Both the position numbers and the translations under genes were made by a program. The notes under the pieces were generated by a model, which saw only the letters and a program-made list of their open reading frames with translations, was not told where the DNA came from and did no database searches. From Eledone cirrhosa (lineage: Eukaryota > Mollusca > Cephalopoda > Octopoda > Eledonidae), in the NCBI GenBank assembly GCA_964016885.1, contig OZ024745.1, positions 48,606,542 through 48,670,541 of the forward strand: a DNA stretch of 64,000 nucleotides, read 5' to 3'. Positions 11,275 to 24,972 of the stretch are shown here, in pieces (positions within the stretch are counted from its first letter, which is position 1; the number at the start of each line of letters is the position of its first letter).

Positions 11275-11525
11275 TGCTTGCTCAGGAAATTATCGTGTAA
11301 GCAGCTAAGCATTCCAAAAATATCTACACCTTTAACGTAATTCTCAGGGAGATTCAGCATGACATAATGTGTAACAAGGCTTGCCTCTTGAATTATAGAT
11401 ACATCTTAACTTTTTCCAGCTGAGTTGAAAAGCATTTTGCTTAAGGACACAATGTGTTGGCTGGTTCGGGAAACGAACTGATGACCTTACAATTCTAGCA
11501 ACTAACCAAATGCCTTCACAATACT
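11275..11525 (-). repeat. interspersed tRNA-SINE-related repeat
   Basis: 'AGGGAGATTCAGCATGACA' matches 'AGGGAGATTCAGTATGACAC' near 34350, with the same order of neighbouring blocks. The right part has a box B-like region on the minus strand. Confidence 0.6.
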
Positions 11526-11549
11526 TGTGTACAAAGGGCAATATAGCAT

Positions 11550-11930
11550 GATAGTGAAACATGGGTGCTGAATATGCAGGATATGTAAAGGCTGGAACAA
11601 ATGAGGCAAGCATGCTCTGTTGGATGTTTAATACAGTTTACATGAATGACTGAGCACAAGTGTGGTGAACATAAAGCTAGGCATCAAAGTTACTCACCAT
11701 AATATGCAAAAGATAAGATTGCAATAGTATAGACATGTGATAATTATAAACAATGACAATTCAGTGAATAAGCATCAAATAATGCAACTAGAAGGTGTCT
11801 TTTGCAGCCTTCCTTTTTCATGGTTTGGACAGATCCTTTTCAATAGTGTCTGTCTTTTAGTGAGGGTTTATATTAGGATACAGGCCTTAAAAAGGAGATG
11901 AAGAAGGACCACAGTAAGTGGAGAGATGCT
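11550..11930 (+). pseudogene. degenerate copy of LINE ORF C-terminus
   Basis: Reading across frames gives 'ETWVLNMQD', 'RLEQMRQACS' and then a diverged RRLRWYGHV-like segment. These parallel 'ETWALKVEDLRRLERNEACM' and the following part of the LINE at 32.8-33.0 kb. Many stops and frame changes. Confidence 0.65.
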
Positions 11931-11939
11931 GATGTATGT

Positions 11940-13790
11940 ATGTATATATGTATGTGAGTGTGTGTAAAAATATATATGTACTGTATATCTACACACATTT
12001 ATTTATAGCCAGTAATATTTAAGTCATCCCTTCTTTATTTGACAAGTTTTCAATTCTTCAGCAGAGTTCATTAAATTAGTTGTTGAAATGCTGAGAAGTA
12101 AAATTCCAAACAAAAGAGTTTATGTTAAGAGAAGAAAAATCAAACTTCAGCATAAAAAAGGAACTAAATGAGAAAATAACATCCATTCGTTATTCCTTTT
12201 AAAGTTTTCTGGGTTATCATGATCAATTAAGTTTCAGGCATTATTTTGGACCTCACACCTCACATGTACATCACAGAGAATTTCATTTGTTTGTTTGTTT
12301 GTTTGTTTTCCATTCAGATGGCAATAATTTCAATTCCTTCAAAATCTAATTAAGTAAAATACAAGCCTCTATGTGAAATCTGGTTGTTATTATATGATTT
12401 ATGAAAGATGAAAAAATTACCATATTTCTTACATCAGACCATTTTGAATTCCATTATCATCATCTTAACACACACATTTTTCATGTAGGCATCTGTTGAG
12501 TTAAACTTCAGAATGGTTAGCAACAAAAGAAATTATGATATGTGTGAAGATTAGGGATTCTATTAAATAGTGTAAAAGTATGGTTTGCATGCGGGAGTGA
12601 AGTGGTAGCAAACAGGATTGAGGTCAGACAGGAAGTTATGTATGATAGATAAGCAATATAGAAAGAAAGCCATAATAGTCTTCTTTTCTTACTACATCTT
12701 CCTCTTTTTTATGAGTGTAGTCATCCTCATTTTCTAAATGTTGGAAATCCTAATATTCTATGATCATAAGTACGCCAGTCATAATTATGGCAGAAGGGTG
12801 GGGCCAGGAAAAATTGTTGAAAAAAAGGAATCCACCAGAAGAAGGGAGTAGTTATAAAAGCCAAAACTAGCTATCTTCAATTTGGTATTCCTACCCTTGC
12901 CTACAATCATGAATTTTACAAGCAGCCAGCATGGAGTTTCTCTGAAGTGTCTTTGAAGTAATGTTACTCGATACAATGCATAGCTCTGAGATCATGGAGT
13001 CACTCCAGGTGAAGCTGCTACTTCTCCACATCAAGAGATCACAGCTCTGTGAGGAGGAGGAGGAGGAGTAAGAGGGAGGGGGAGTATCATAAGTTGTTGA
13101 ATCAAGACTATGCCTGGGATACAGACTGTTTTCCTGTTGCAAATAAAGGACTTTCTGCTAGTCTACTTTTGTTTAATTCTTTAAAGCAATTATTTACTAG
13201 TTTTAAATTATTAGTTATTAGGAACCTTTATGTCTTGATAAATATGGCTTTTATATTAGAATTTGTTGAAATACTATAAAGAAATATACAGGTACTCTTT
13301 GAAGTACAAATTATATGAGTTCTGACCACTTGCAGTTATGACTATAACTCTGTGCAAGCATGTACACTTCCCATTGCATCCATCATGCTTTAGCAATTAA
13401 ATTCAAGTACTTTTTTCATCATCCTGATTTTTCTGCAGTGTAACATGTTCTATAGACTTTGCCCTATCACTGCTCCCACTCTCTCTCATATGATTTCTAT
13501 CTATCTTTCCACTATAAGAAAATGTTTAATGATAACACTATCCTATGCCTTTCTTCTTTTGCACTCTCACTAACCTATAACATGTAGGATAAAAACATTA
13601 AAGTAATTAAAAGAAACAAGCTAGTTTATTTTATATCTACCTTGACCTGCAAGACCTACAAACATGTTCAATCTAAATTGCCTCCAAAAATGTTTGTCAA
13701 CACTTGTTATAAAACACTATCTGTAAAATGAACTAATGTGTTTTATATTATCATAAATTGTTTTGTTAAGGTCCAACCCATGCAAATATG
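11940..13790. other. AT-rich non-coding stretch
   Basis: No gene supported. It contains a (GTTT)n run at about 12285-12308, a GAG/GGA-rich patch near 13045-13085, and otherwise unique-looking DNA up to the 22-bp array. Confidence 0.5.
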
Positions 13791-13796
13791 TAAAAA

Positions 13797-16700
13797 TAGT
13801 AATGCTTACAGTTCATATTAGTAATGCTTATAGTTCATATTAGTAATGCTTATAGTTCATATTAGTAATTGTTTCTACTTTAGGCACAAGGCCAGCAATT
13901 ACCAGTGCATTACTGGTACTTTATTTTATCGACCCCGTAAGGATGAAAGGCAAAGTCAACCTCGGCGGGATTTGAACTCAGATGGTAAAGGGACGTAACT
14001 ATGCTGGAAAGCATGGCGTCCGACCCTCTACCGATACTGCCAATCCACCGCCCTTAGTTCATATTAGTAATGCTTATAGTTCATATTAGTAATGCTTATA
14101 GTTCATATTAGTAATGCTTATAGTTCATATTAGTAATGCTTATAGTTCATATTAGTAATGCTTATAGTTCATGGTAGTAATGCTTATAGTTCATATTAGT
14201 AATGCTTATAGTTCATATTAGTAATGCTTATAGTTCATATTAGTAATGCTTATAGTTCATATTAGTAATGCTTATAGTTCATATTAGTAATGCTTATAGT
14301 TCATATTAGTAATGCTTATAGTTCATATTAGTAATGCTTTTAGTTCATGGTAGTAATGCTTATAGTTCATATTAGTAATGCTTATAGTTCATATTAGTAA
14401 TGCTTTTAGTTCATGGTAGTAATGCTTATAGTTCATATTAGTAATGCTTATAGTTCATATTAGTAATGCTTTTAGTTCATGGTAGTAATGCTTATAGTTC
14501 ATATTAGTAATGCTTATAGTTCATATTAGTAATGCTTTTAGTTCATGGTAGTAATGCTTATAGTTCATATTAGTAATGCTTATAGTTCATATTAGTAATG
14601 CTTTTAGTTCATGGTAGTAATGCTTATAGTTCATATTAGTAATGCTTATAGTTCATGGTAGTAATGCTTATAGTTCATATTAGTAATGCTTATAGTTCAT
14701 GGTAGTAATGCTTATAGTTCATGGTAGTAATGCTTATAGTTCATATTAGTAATGCTTATAGTTCATATTAATAATGCTTATAGTTCATGGTAGTAATGCT
14801 TATAGTTCATGGTAGTAATGCTTATAGTTCATGGTAGTAATGCTTATAGTTCATGGTAGTAATGCTTATAGTTCATGGTAGTAATGCTTATAGTTCATAT
14901 TAGTAATGCTTTTAGTTCATATTAGTAATGCTTATAGTTCATGGTAGTAATGCTTATAGTTCATGGTTGTAATGCTTATAGTTCATATTAGTAATGCTTT
15001 TAGTTCATATTAGTAATGCTTATAGTTCATGGTAGTAATGATTATAGTTCATGGTAGTAATGCTTATAGTTCATGGTAGTAATGCTTTTAGTTCATGATA
15101 GTAATGCTTATAGTTCATATTAGTAATGCTTATAGTTCATGGTAGTAATGCTTATAGTTCATGGTAGTAATGCTTATAGTTCATGGTAGTAATGCTTATA
15201 GTTCATGGTAGTAATGTTTATAGTTCATATTAGTAATGCTTATAGTTCATATTAGTAATGCTTTTAGTTCATGGTAGTAATGCTTTTAGTTCATGGTAGT
15301 AATGCTTATAGTTCATGGTAGTAATGCTTATAGTTCATGGTAGTAATGCGTATAGTTCATATTAGTAATGCTTATAGTTCATGGTAGTAATACTTATAGT
15401 TCATGGTAGTAATGCTTACAGTTCATGGTAGTAATACTTATAGTTCATGGTAGTAATGCTCATAGTTCATGGTAGTAATGCTTTTAGTTCATATTAGTAA
15501 TGCTTATAGTTCATATTAGTAATGCTTATAGTTCATATTAGTAATGCTTATAGTTCATATTAGTAATGATTATAGTTCATGGTAGTAATGCTTTTAGTTC
15601 ATATTAGTAATGCTTATAGTTCATATTAGTAATGCTTATAGTTCATGGTAGTAATGCTTATAGTTCATATTAGTAATGCTTTTAGTTCATATTAGTAATG
15701 CTTTTAGTTCATATTATAATGCTTATAGTTCATATTAGTAATGCTTATAGTTCATGGTAGTAATGCTTATAGTTCATATTAGTAATGCTTATAGTTCATG
15801 GTAGTAATGCTTTTAGTTCATATTAGTAATGCTTTAGTTCATATTAGTAATGCTTATAGTTCATGGTAGTAATGCTTATAGTTCATGGTAGTAATGCTTA
15901 TAGTTCATGGTAGTAATGCTTATAGTTCATATTAGTAATGCTTTTAGTTCATATTAGTAATGCTTATAGTTCATGGTAGTAATGCTTATAGTTCATATTA
16001 GTAATGCTTATTGTTCATGGTAGTAATGCTTATAGTTCATATTAGTAATGCTTATAGTTCATGGTAGTAATGCTTATAGTTCATATTAGTAATGCTTATA
16101 GTTCATGGTAGTAATGCTTATAGTTCATATTAATAATGCTTATAGTTCATGGTAGTAATGCTTATAGTTCATATTAGTAATGCTTATAGTTCATGTTAGT
16201 AATACTTATAGTTCATGGTAGTAATGCTTATAGTTCATGGTAGTAATGCGTATAGTTCATATTAGTAATGCTTATAGTTCATGGTAGTAATACTTATAGT
16301 TCATGGTAGTAATGCTTATAGTTCATGGTAGTAATACTTATAGTTCATGGTAGTAATGCTCATAGTTCATGGTAGTAATGCTTTTAGTTCATATTAGTAA
16401 TGCTTATAGTTCATATTAGTAATGCTTATAGTTCATATTAGTAATGCTTATAGTTCATATTAGTAATGCTTATAGTTCATGGTAGTAATGCTTTTAGTTC
16501 ATATTAGTAATGCTTATAGTTCATATTAGTAATGCTTATAGTTCATGGTAGTAATGCTTATAGTTCATATTAGTAATGCTTTTAGTTCATATTAGTAATG
16601 CTTTTAGTTCATATTATAATGCTTATAGTTCATATTAGTAATGCTTATAGTTCATGGTAGTAATGCTTATAGTTCATATTAGTAATGCTTATAGTTCATG

Positions 16701-19700
16701 GTAGTAATGCTTTTAGTTCATATTAGTAATGCTTTAGTTCATATTAGTAATGCTTATAGTTCATGGTAGTAATGCTTATAGTTCATGGTAGTAATGCTTA
16801 TAGTTCATGGTAGTAATGCTTATAGTTCATATTAGTAATGCTTATAGTTCATATTAGTAATGCTTATAGTTCATATTAGTAATGCTTATAGTTCATATTA
16901 GTAATGCTTATAGTTCATATTAGTAATGCTTATAGTTTATATTAGTAATGCTTATAGTTCATATTAGTAATACTTATAGTTCATATTAGTAATGCTTATA
17001 GTTTATATTAGTAATGCTTATAGTTCATGGTAGTAATGCTTTTAGTTCATGGTAGTAATGCTTATAGTTCATATTAGTAATGCTTATAGTTCATGGTATT
17101 AATGCTTTTAGTTCATATTAGTAATGCTTATAGTTCATATTAGTAATGCTTATAGTTCATATTAGTAATGCTTAGAGTTCATGGTAGTAATGCTTATAGT
17201 TCATATTATAATGCTTATAGTTCATATTAGTAATGCTTATAGTTCATGGTAGTAATGCTTATAGTTCATGGTAGTAATGCTTATAGTTCATATTAGTAAT
17301 GCTTATAGTTCATATTAGTAATGCTTATAGTTCATATTAGTAATGCTTTTAGTTCATGGTAGTAATGCTTATAGTTCATATTAGTAATGCTTTTAGTTCA
17401 TGGTAGTAATGCTTATAGTTCATGGTAGTAATGCTTATAGTTCATATTAGTAATGCTTTTAGTTCATGGTAGTAATGCTTATAGTTCATGGTAGTAATGC
17501 TTATAGTTCATATTAGTAATGCTTTTAGTTCATGGTAGTAATGCTTATAGTTCATGGTAGTAATGCTTATAGTTCATATTAGTAATGCTTATAGTTCATA
17601 TTAGTAATGCTTATAGTTCATGGTAGTAATGCTTATAGTTCATATTAGTAATGCTTATAGTTCATATTAGTAATGCTTTTAGTTCATGGTAGTAATGCTT
17701 TTAGTTCATATTAGTAATGCTTTTAGTTCATGGTAGTAATGCCAATAGTTCATGGTAGTAATGCTTATAGTTCATATTAGTAATGCTTTTAGTTCATGGT
17801 AGTAATGCTTATAGTTCATGGTAGTAATGCTTATAGTTCATATTAGTAATGCTTATAGTTCATATTAGTAATGCTTATAGTTCATGGTAGTAATGCTTAT
17901 AGTTCATATTAGTAATGTTTATAGTTCATATTAGTGATGCTTATAGTTCATGGTAGTAATACTTATAGTTCATATTAGTAATGCTTATAGTTCATATTAG
18001 TAATGCTTTTAGTTCATGGTAGTAATGCTTATAGTTCATATTAGTAATGCTTATAGTTCATGGTAATAATGCTTATAGTTCATATTAGTAATGCTTATAG
18101 TTCATATTAGTAATGCTTATAGTTCATGGTAGTAATGCTTATAGTTCATGGTAGTAATGCTTATAGTTCATGGTAATAATGCTTATAGTTCATATTAGTA
18201 ATGCTTATAGTTCATATTAGTGATGCTTATAGTTCATGGTAGTAATGCTTATAGTTCATATTAGTAATGCTTATAGTTCATATTAATAATGCTTATAGTT
18301 CATGGTAGCAATGCTTATAGTTCATGGTAGTAATGCTTATAGTTCATGGTAGTAATGCTTATAGTTCATGGTAGTAATGCTTATAGTTCATATTAGTAAT
18401 GCTTTTAGTTCATATTAGTAATGCTTATAGTTCATGGTAGTAATGCTTATAGTTCATGGTAGTAATGCTTATAGTTCATATTAGTAATGCTTTTAGTTCA
18501 TATTAGTAATGCTTATAGTTCATGGTAGTAATGCTTATAGTTCATGGTAGTAATGCTTATAGTTCATATTAGTAATGCTTATAGTTCATGGTAGTAATGC
18601 TTTTAGTTCATGATAGTAATGCTTATAGTTCATATTAGTAATGCTTATAGTTCATGGTAGTAATGCTTATAGTTCATGGTAGTAATGCTTATAGTTCATG
18701 GTAGTAATGTTTATAGTTCATATTAGTAATGCTTATAGTTCATATTAGTAATGCTTTTAGTTCATGGTAGTAATGCTTTTAGTTCATGGTAGTAATGCTT
18801 ATAGTTCATGGTAGTAATGCTTATAGTTCATATTAGTAATGCTTATAGTTCATGGTAGTAATGCTTATAGTTCATATTAGTAATGCTTATAGTTCATGGT
18901 AGTAATGCTTATAGTTCATATTAATAATGCTTATAGTTCATGGTAGTAATGCTTATAGTTCATATTAGTAATGCTTATAGTTCATGTTAGTAATACTTAT
19001 AGTTCATGGTAGTAATGCTTATAGTTCATGGTAGTAATGCGTATAGTTCATATTAGTAATGCTTATAGTTCATGGTAGTAATACTTATAGTTCATGGTAG
19101 TAATGCTTATAGTTCATGGTAGTAATACTTATAGTTCATGGTAGTAATGCTCATAGTTCATGGTAGTAATGCTTTTAGTTCATATTAGTAATGCTTATAG
19201 TTCATATTAGTAATGCTTATAGTTCATATTAGTAATGCTTATAGTTCATATTAGTAATGCTTATAGTTCATGGTAGTAATGCTTTTAGTTCATATTAGTA
19301 ATGCTTATAGTTCATATTAGTAATGCTTATAGTTCATGGTAGTAATGCTTATAGTTCATATTAGTAATGCTTTTAGTTCATATTAGTAATGCTTTTAGTT
19401 CATATTATAATGCTTATAGTTCATATTAGTAATGCTTATAGTTCATGGTAGTAATGCTTATAGTTCATATTAGTAATGCTTATAGTTCATGGTAGTAATG
19501 CTTTTAGTTCATATTAGTAATGCTTTAGTTCATATTAGTAATGCTTATAGTTCATGGTAGTAATGCTTATAGTTCATGGTAGTAATGCTTATAGTTCATG
19601 GTAGTAATGCTTATAGTTCATATTAGTAATGCTTATAGTTCATATTAGTAATGCTTATAGTTCATATTAGTAATGCTTATAGTTCATATTAGTAATGCTT

Positions 19701-22700
19701 ATAGTTCATATTAGTAATGCTTATAGTTTATATTAGTAATGCTTATAGTTCATATTAGTAATACTTATAGTTCATATTAGTAATGCTTATAGTTTATATT
19801 AGTAATGCTTATAGTTCATGGTAGTAATGCTTTTAGTTCATGGTAGTAATGCTTATAGTTCATATTAGTAATGCTTATAGTTCATGGTATTAATGCTTTT
19901 AGTTCATATTAGTAATGCTTATAGTTCATATTAGTAATGCTTATAGTTCATATTAGTAATGCTTAGAGTTCATGGTAGTAATGCTTATAGTTCATATTAT
20001 AATGCTTATAGTTCATATTAGTAATGCTTATAGTTCATGGTAGTAATGCTTATAGTTCATGGTAGTAATGCTTATAGTTCATATTAGTAATGCTTATAGT
20101 TCATATTAGTAATGCTTATAGTTCATATTAGTAATGCTTTTAGTTCATGGTAGTAATGCTTATAGTTCATATTAGTAATGCTTTTAGTTCATGGTAGTAA
20201 TGCTTATAGTTCATGGTAGTAATGCTTATAGTTCATATTAGTAATGCTTTTAGTTCATGGTAGTAATGCTTATAGTTCATGGTAGTAATGCTTATAGTTC
20301 ATATTAGTAATGCTTTTAGTTCATGGTAGTAATGCTTATAGTTCATGGTAGTAATGCTTATAGTTCATATTAGTAATGCTTATAGTTCATATTAGTAATG
20401 CTTATAGTTCATGGTAGTAATGCTTATAGTTCATATTAGTAATGCTTATAGTTCATATTAGTAATGCTTTTAGTTCATGGTAGTAATGCTTTTAGTTCAT
20501 ATTAGTAATGCTTTTAGTTCATGGTAGTAATGCCAATAGTTCATGGTAGTAATGCTTATAGTTCATATTAGTAATGCTTTTAGTTCATGGTAGTAATGCT
20601 TATAGTTCATGGTAGTAATGCTTATAGTTCATATTAGTAATGCTTATAGTTCATATTAGTAATGCTTATAGTTCATGGTAGTAATGCTTATAGTTCATAT
20701 TAGTAATGTTTATAGTTCATATTAGTGATGCTTATAGTTCATGGTAGTAATACTTATAGTTCATATTAGTAATGCTTATAGTTCATATTAGTAATGCTTT
20801 TAGTTCATGGTAGTAATGCTTATAGTTCATATTAGTAATGCTTATAGTTCATGGTAATAATGCTTATAGTTCATGGTAGTAATGCTTATAGTTCATATTA
20901 GTAATGCTTATAGTTCATATTAATAATGCTTATAGTTCATGGTAGTAATGCTTATAGTTCATGGTAGTAATGCTTATAGTTCATGGTAGTAATGCTTATA
21001 GTTCATGGTAGTAATGCTTATAGTTCATATTAGTAATGCTTTTAGTTCATATTAGTAATGCTTATAGTTCATGGTAGTAATGCTTATAGTTCATGGTAGT
21101 AATGCTTATAGTTCATATTAGTAATGCTTTTAGTTCATATTAGTAATGCTTATAGTTCATGGTAGTAATGCTTATAGTTCATGGTAGTAATGCTTATAGT
21201 TCATGGTAGTAATGCTTTTAGTTCATGATAGTAATGCTTATAGTTCATATTAGTAATGCTTATAGTTCATGGTAGTAATGCTTATAGTTCATGGTAGTAA
21301 TGCTTATAGTTCATGGTAGTAATGTTTATAGTTCATATTAGTAATGCTTATAGTTCATATTAGTAATGCTTTTAGTTCATGGTAGTAATGCTTTTAGTTC
21401 ATGGTAGTAATGCTTATAGTTCATGGTAGTAATGCTTATAGTTCATATTAGTAATGCTTATAGTTCATGGTAGTAATGCTTTTAGTTCATAGTAGTAATG
21501 CTTTTAGTTCATATTAGTAATGCTTTTAGTTCATATTAGTAATGCTTATAGTTCATGGTAGTAATGCTTATAGTTCATATTAGTAATGCTTTTAGTTCAT
21601 ATTAGTAATGCTTATAGTTCATATTAGTAATGCTTATAGTTCATATTAGTAATGCTTATAGTTCATGGTAGTAATGCTTATAGTTCATATTAGTAATGCT
21701 TATAGTTCATGGTAGTAATGCTTATAGTTCATATTAGTAATACTTATAGTTCATGGTAGTAATACTTATAGTTCATGTTAGTAATGCTTTTAGTTCATAT
21801 TAGTAATGCTTATAGTTCATGGTAGTAATGCTTATAGTTCATATTAGTAATGCTTATAGTTCATGGTAGTAATACTTATAGTTCATGTTAGTAATGCTTT
21901 TAGTTCATATTAGTAATGCTTATAGTTCATATTAGTGATGCTTATAGTTCATGGTAGTAATACTTATAGTTCATGGTAGTAATGCTTATAGTTCATGGTA
22001 GTAATACTTATAGTTCATATTAGTAATGCTTATAGTTCATATTAGTAATGCTTATAGTTCATGGTAGTAATGCTTATAGTTCATATTAGTAATGCTTTTA
22101 GTTCATATTAGTAATGCTTATAGTTCATATTAGTAATGCTTATAGTTCATATTAGTAATGCTTATAGTTCATGGTAGTAATGCTTATAGTTCATATTAGT
22201 AATGCGTATAGTTCATGGTAGTAATGCTTATAGTTCATATTAGTAATGCTTTTAGTTCATATTAGTAATGCTTATAGTTCATGGTAATAATGCTTATAGT
22301 TCATGGTAGTAATGCTTATAGTTCATATTAGTAATGCTTATAGTTCATGGTAGTAATGCTTATAGTTCATATTAGTAATGCTTATAGTTCATGGTAGTAA
22401 TGCTTATAGTTCATATTAATAATGCTTATAGTTCATGGTAGTAATGCTTATAGTTCATATTAGTAATGCTTATAGTTCATGTTAGTAATACTTATAGTTC
22501 ATGGTAGTAATGCTTATAGTTCATGGTAGTAATACTTATAGTTCATGGTAGTAATGCTTATAGTTCATGGTAGTAATACTTATAGTTCATGGTAGTAATG
22601 CTCATAGTTCATGGTAGTAATGCTTTTAGTTCATATTAGTAATGCTTATAGTTCATATTAGTAATGCTTATAGTTCATGGTAGTAATGCTTATAGTTCAT

Positions 22701-24341
22701 ATTAGTAATGCTTTTAGTTCATATTAGTAATGCTTTTAGTTCATATTATAATGCTTATAGTTCATATTAGTAATGCTTATAGTTCATGGTAGTAATGCTT
22801 ATAGTTCATATTAGTAATGCTTTTAGTTCATATTAGTAATGCTTTTAGTTCATATTATAATGCTTATAGTTCATATTAGTAATGCTTATAGTTCATGGTA
22901 GTAATGCTTATAGTTCATATTAGTAATGCTTATAGTTCATGGTAGTAATGCTTTTAGTTCATATTAGTAATGCTTTAGTTCATATTAGTAATGCTTATAG
23001 TTCATGGTAGTAATGCTTATAGTTCATGGTAGTAATGCTTATAGTTCATGGTAGTAATGCTTATAGTTCATATTAGTAATGCTTATAGTTCATATTAGTA
23101 ATGCTTATAGTTCATATTAGTAATGCTTATAGTTCATATTAGTAATGCTTATAGTTCATATTAGTAATGCTTATAGTTCATATTAGTAATGCTTTTAGTT
23201 CATATTAGTAATGCTTATAGTTCATATTAGTAATGCTTATAGTTCATGGTATTAATGCTTTTAGTTCATATTAGTAATGCTTATAGTTCATATTATAATG
23301 CTTATAGTTCATATTAGTAATGCTTATAGTTCATGGTAGTAATGCTTATAGTTCATGGTAGTAATGCTTATAGTTCATATTAGTAATGCTTATAGTTAAT
23401 ATTAGTAATGCTTATAGTTCATATTAGTAATGCTTATAGTTCATGGTAGTAATGCTTATAGTTCATATTAGTAATGCTTATAGTTCATATTAGTAATGCT
23501 TATAGTTCATATTAGTAATGCTTTTAGTTCATATTAGTAATGCTTTTAGTTCATATTAGTAATGCTTATAGTTCATATTAGTAATGCTTTTAGTTCATAT
23601 TAGTAATGCTTATAGTTCATATTAGTAATGCTTATAGTTCATATTAGTAATGCTTATAGTTCATGATAGTAATGCTTATAGTTCATATTAGTAATGCTTA
23701 TAGTTCATGGTAGTAATGCTTATAGTTCATATTAGTAATGCTTATAGTTCATATTAGTAATGCTTTTAGTTCATATTAGTAATGCTTATAGTTCATATTA
23801 GTAATGCTTATAGTTCATATTAGTAATGCTTATAGTTCATGGTAGTAATGCTTATAGTTCATATTAGTAATGCTTTTAGTTCATGGTAGTAATGCTTTTA
23901 GTTCATATTAGTAATGCTTATAGTTCATGATAGTAATGCTTATAGTTCATGGTAGTAATGCTTATAGTTCATATTAGTAATGCTTTTAGTTCATATTAGT
24001 AATGCTTATAGTTCATATTAGTAATGCTTATAGTTCATGGTAGTAATGCTTATAGTTCATGATAGTAATGCTTATAGTTCATGGTAGTAATGCTTATAGT
24101 TCATGGTAGTAATGCTTATAGTTCATATTAGTAATGCTTTTAGTTCATGGTAGTAATGCTTTTAGTTCATATTAGTAATGCTTATATTTCATATTAGTAA
24201 TGCTTATAGTTCATGGTAGTAATGCTTATAGTTCATATTAGTAATGCTTATAGTTCATATTAGTAATGCTTTTAGTTCATGGTAGTAATGCTTATAGTTC
24301 ATATTAGTAATGCTTTTAGTTCATGATAGTAATGCTTATAT
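13797..24341. repeat. giant 22-bp satellite-like tandem array (~470 units)
   Basis: A 10.5-kb head-to-tail array with core GTAATGCTTATAGTTCAT followed by ATTA or GGTA. Two positions carry most variation: ATTA versus GGTA, and CTTATAG versus CTTTTAG; rarer variants are GCGTATAG, GCTCATAG, GCCAATAG, ATTATAATG and GCTTTAG. GC is about 23-32%. Stops occur in all frames because 22 is not a multiple of 3 and each unit holds TAG and TAA, so it cannot code for a long protein. Higher-order repeats exist: a 66-bp period at ~14338-14620, a ~900-bp duplication near 15.35-16.85 kb, and a 2,791-bp duplication between ~16.2-18.1 and ~19.0-20.9 kb. It lies upstream of the first hemicentin-like exon found, either in an intron or between genes. 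Confidence 0.98.
13870..14054 (-). repeat. tRNA-derived SINE inserted in the 22-bp array
   Basis: An almost consensus SINE, minus strand. The target-site duplication TAGTTCATATTAGTAAT (13853-13869 and 14055-14071) is satellite sequence, so the SINE landed in an existing array. Only about three units lie to its left. No second copy of this SINE occurs anywhere in the array. Confidence 0.95.
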
Positions 24342-24763
24342 AAATACCCAGCCTCAGGTACGTCTTTAAGTTATGTTCATATCAACTGATAACAGTTATT
24401 TTGGAAGGGAATCCAATTGTAAACCATGAAGTACTTTATACTAAAATATGGAAGAATAATTTAGAATCTCCAAGTCTAAATTGTCAATATAGCAAAAATG
24501 AAAGTACAAATTTAACCACTAACATAACAAAACACAAAATTCCAATGCCAAAACCTATCCAGGGTTGTTACTATTCCCAAACACACTACCTACTACATTC
24601 TATGTTTAATTAATCTTAATCTAATTCTGATAGGGAAGGGTTATCTTCCTTGCATTTCTTGACCAGTGTTAGTTATTAAGATAATATGGTCTGTTCCTCT
24701 TAATATGGGTGTAATTTTAATAAATTAAAATTTCTTGGTGCACAATATTATTTACTAATTATT

Positions 24764-24955
24764 AAGGCGTTGGATTGGCAGTATTGGTAGCGGGTCGGAC
24801 GCCATGCTTTGATGACACATAGAGTTACGGCCCTTACCATTCTGAGTTCAAATCCCACCGAGGTTAACTTTGCTTTTCATCCTTACGGGGTCGATAAAAT
24901 AAAGTACCAGTAATGCACTGGTATAATTGCTGGCCTTGTGACAAAAGTAGAAACA
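24764..24955 (+). repeat. tRNA-derived SINE with 17-bp target-site duplication
   Basis: Plus strand. The head 'TTGGATTGGCAGTATTGG' holds box A; 'GAGTTCAAATCCCACCG' holds box B; the body and AAACAATT tail are typical. Direct repeats ATTATTTACTAATTATT at 24747-24763 and 24956-24972. 24342-24746 between the array and this SINE has no supported gene. Confidence 0.92.
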
Positions 24956-24972
24956 ATTATTTACTAATTATT

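Noticed and set aside
13797..24341. CRISPR-like or coding interpretation of the 22-bp array
   Set aside because: There are no spacers between units, the host is an animal genome, and every frame contains stops.
24764..24955. tRNA genes at SINE heads (also 28205, 45535, 10545)
   Set aside because: Box A and box B are present, but no acceptor stem pairing or anticodon arm, and the sequence continues into SINE bodies.
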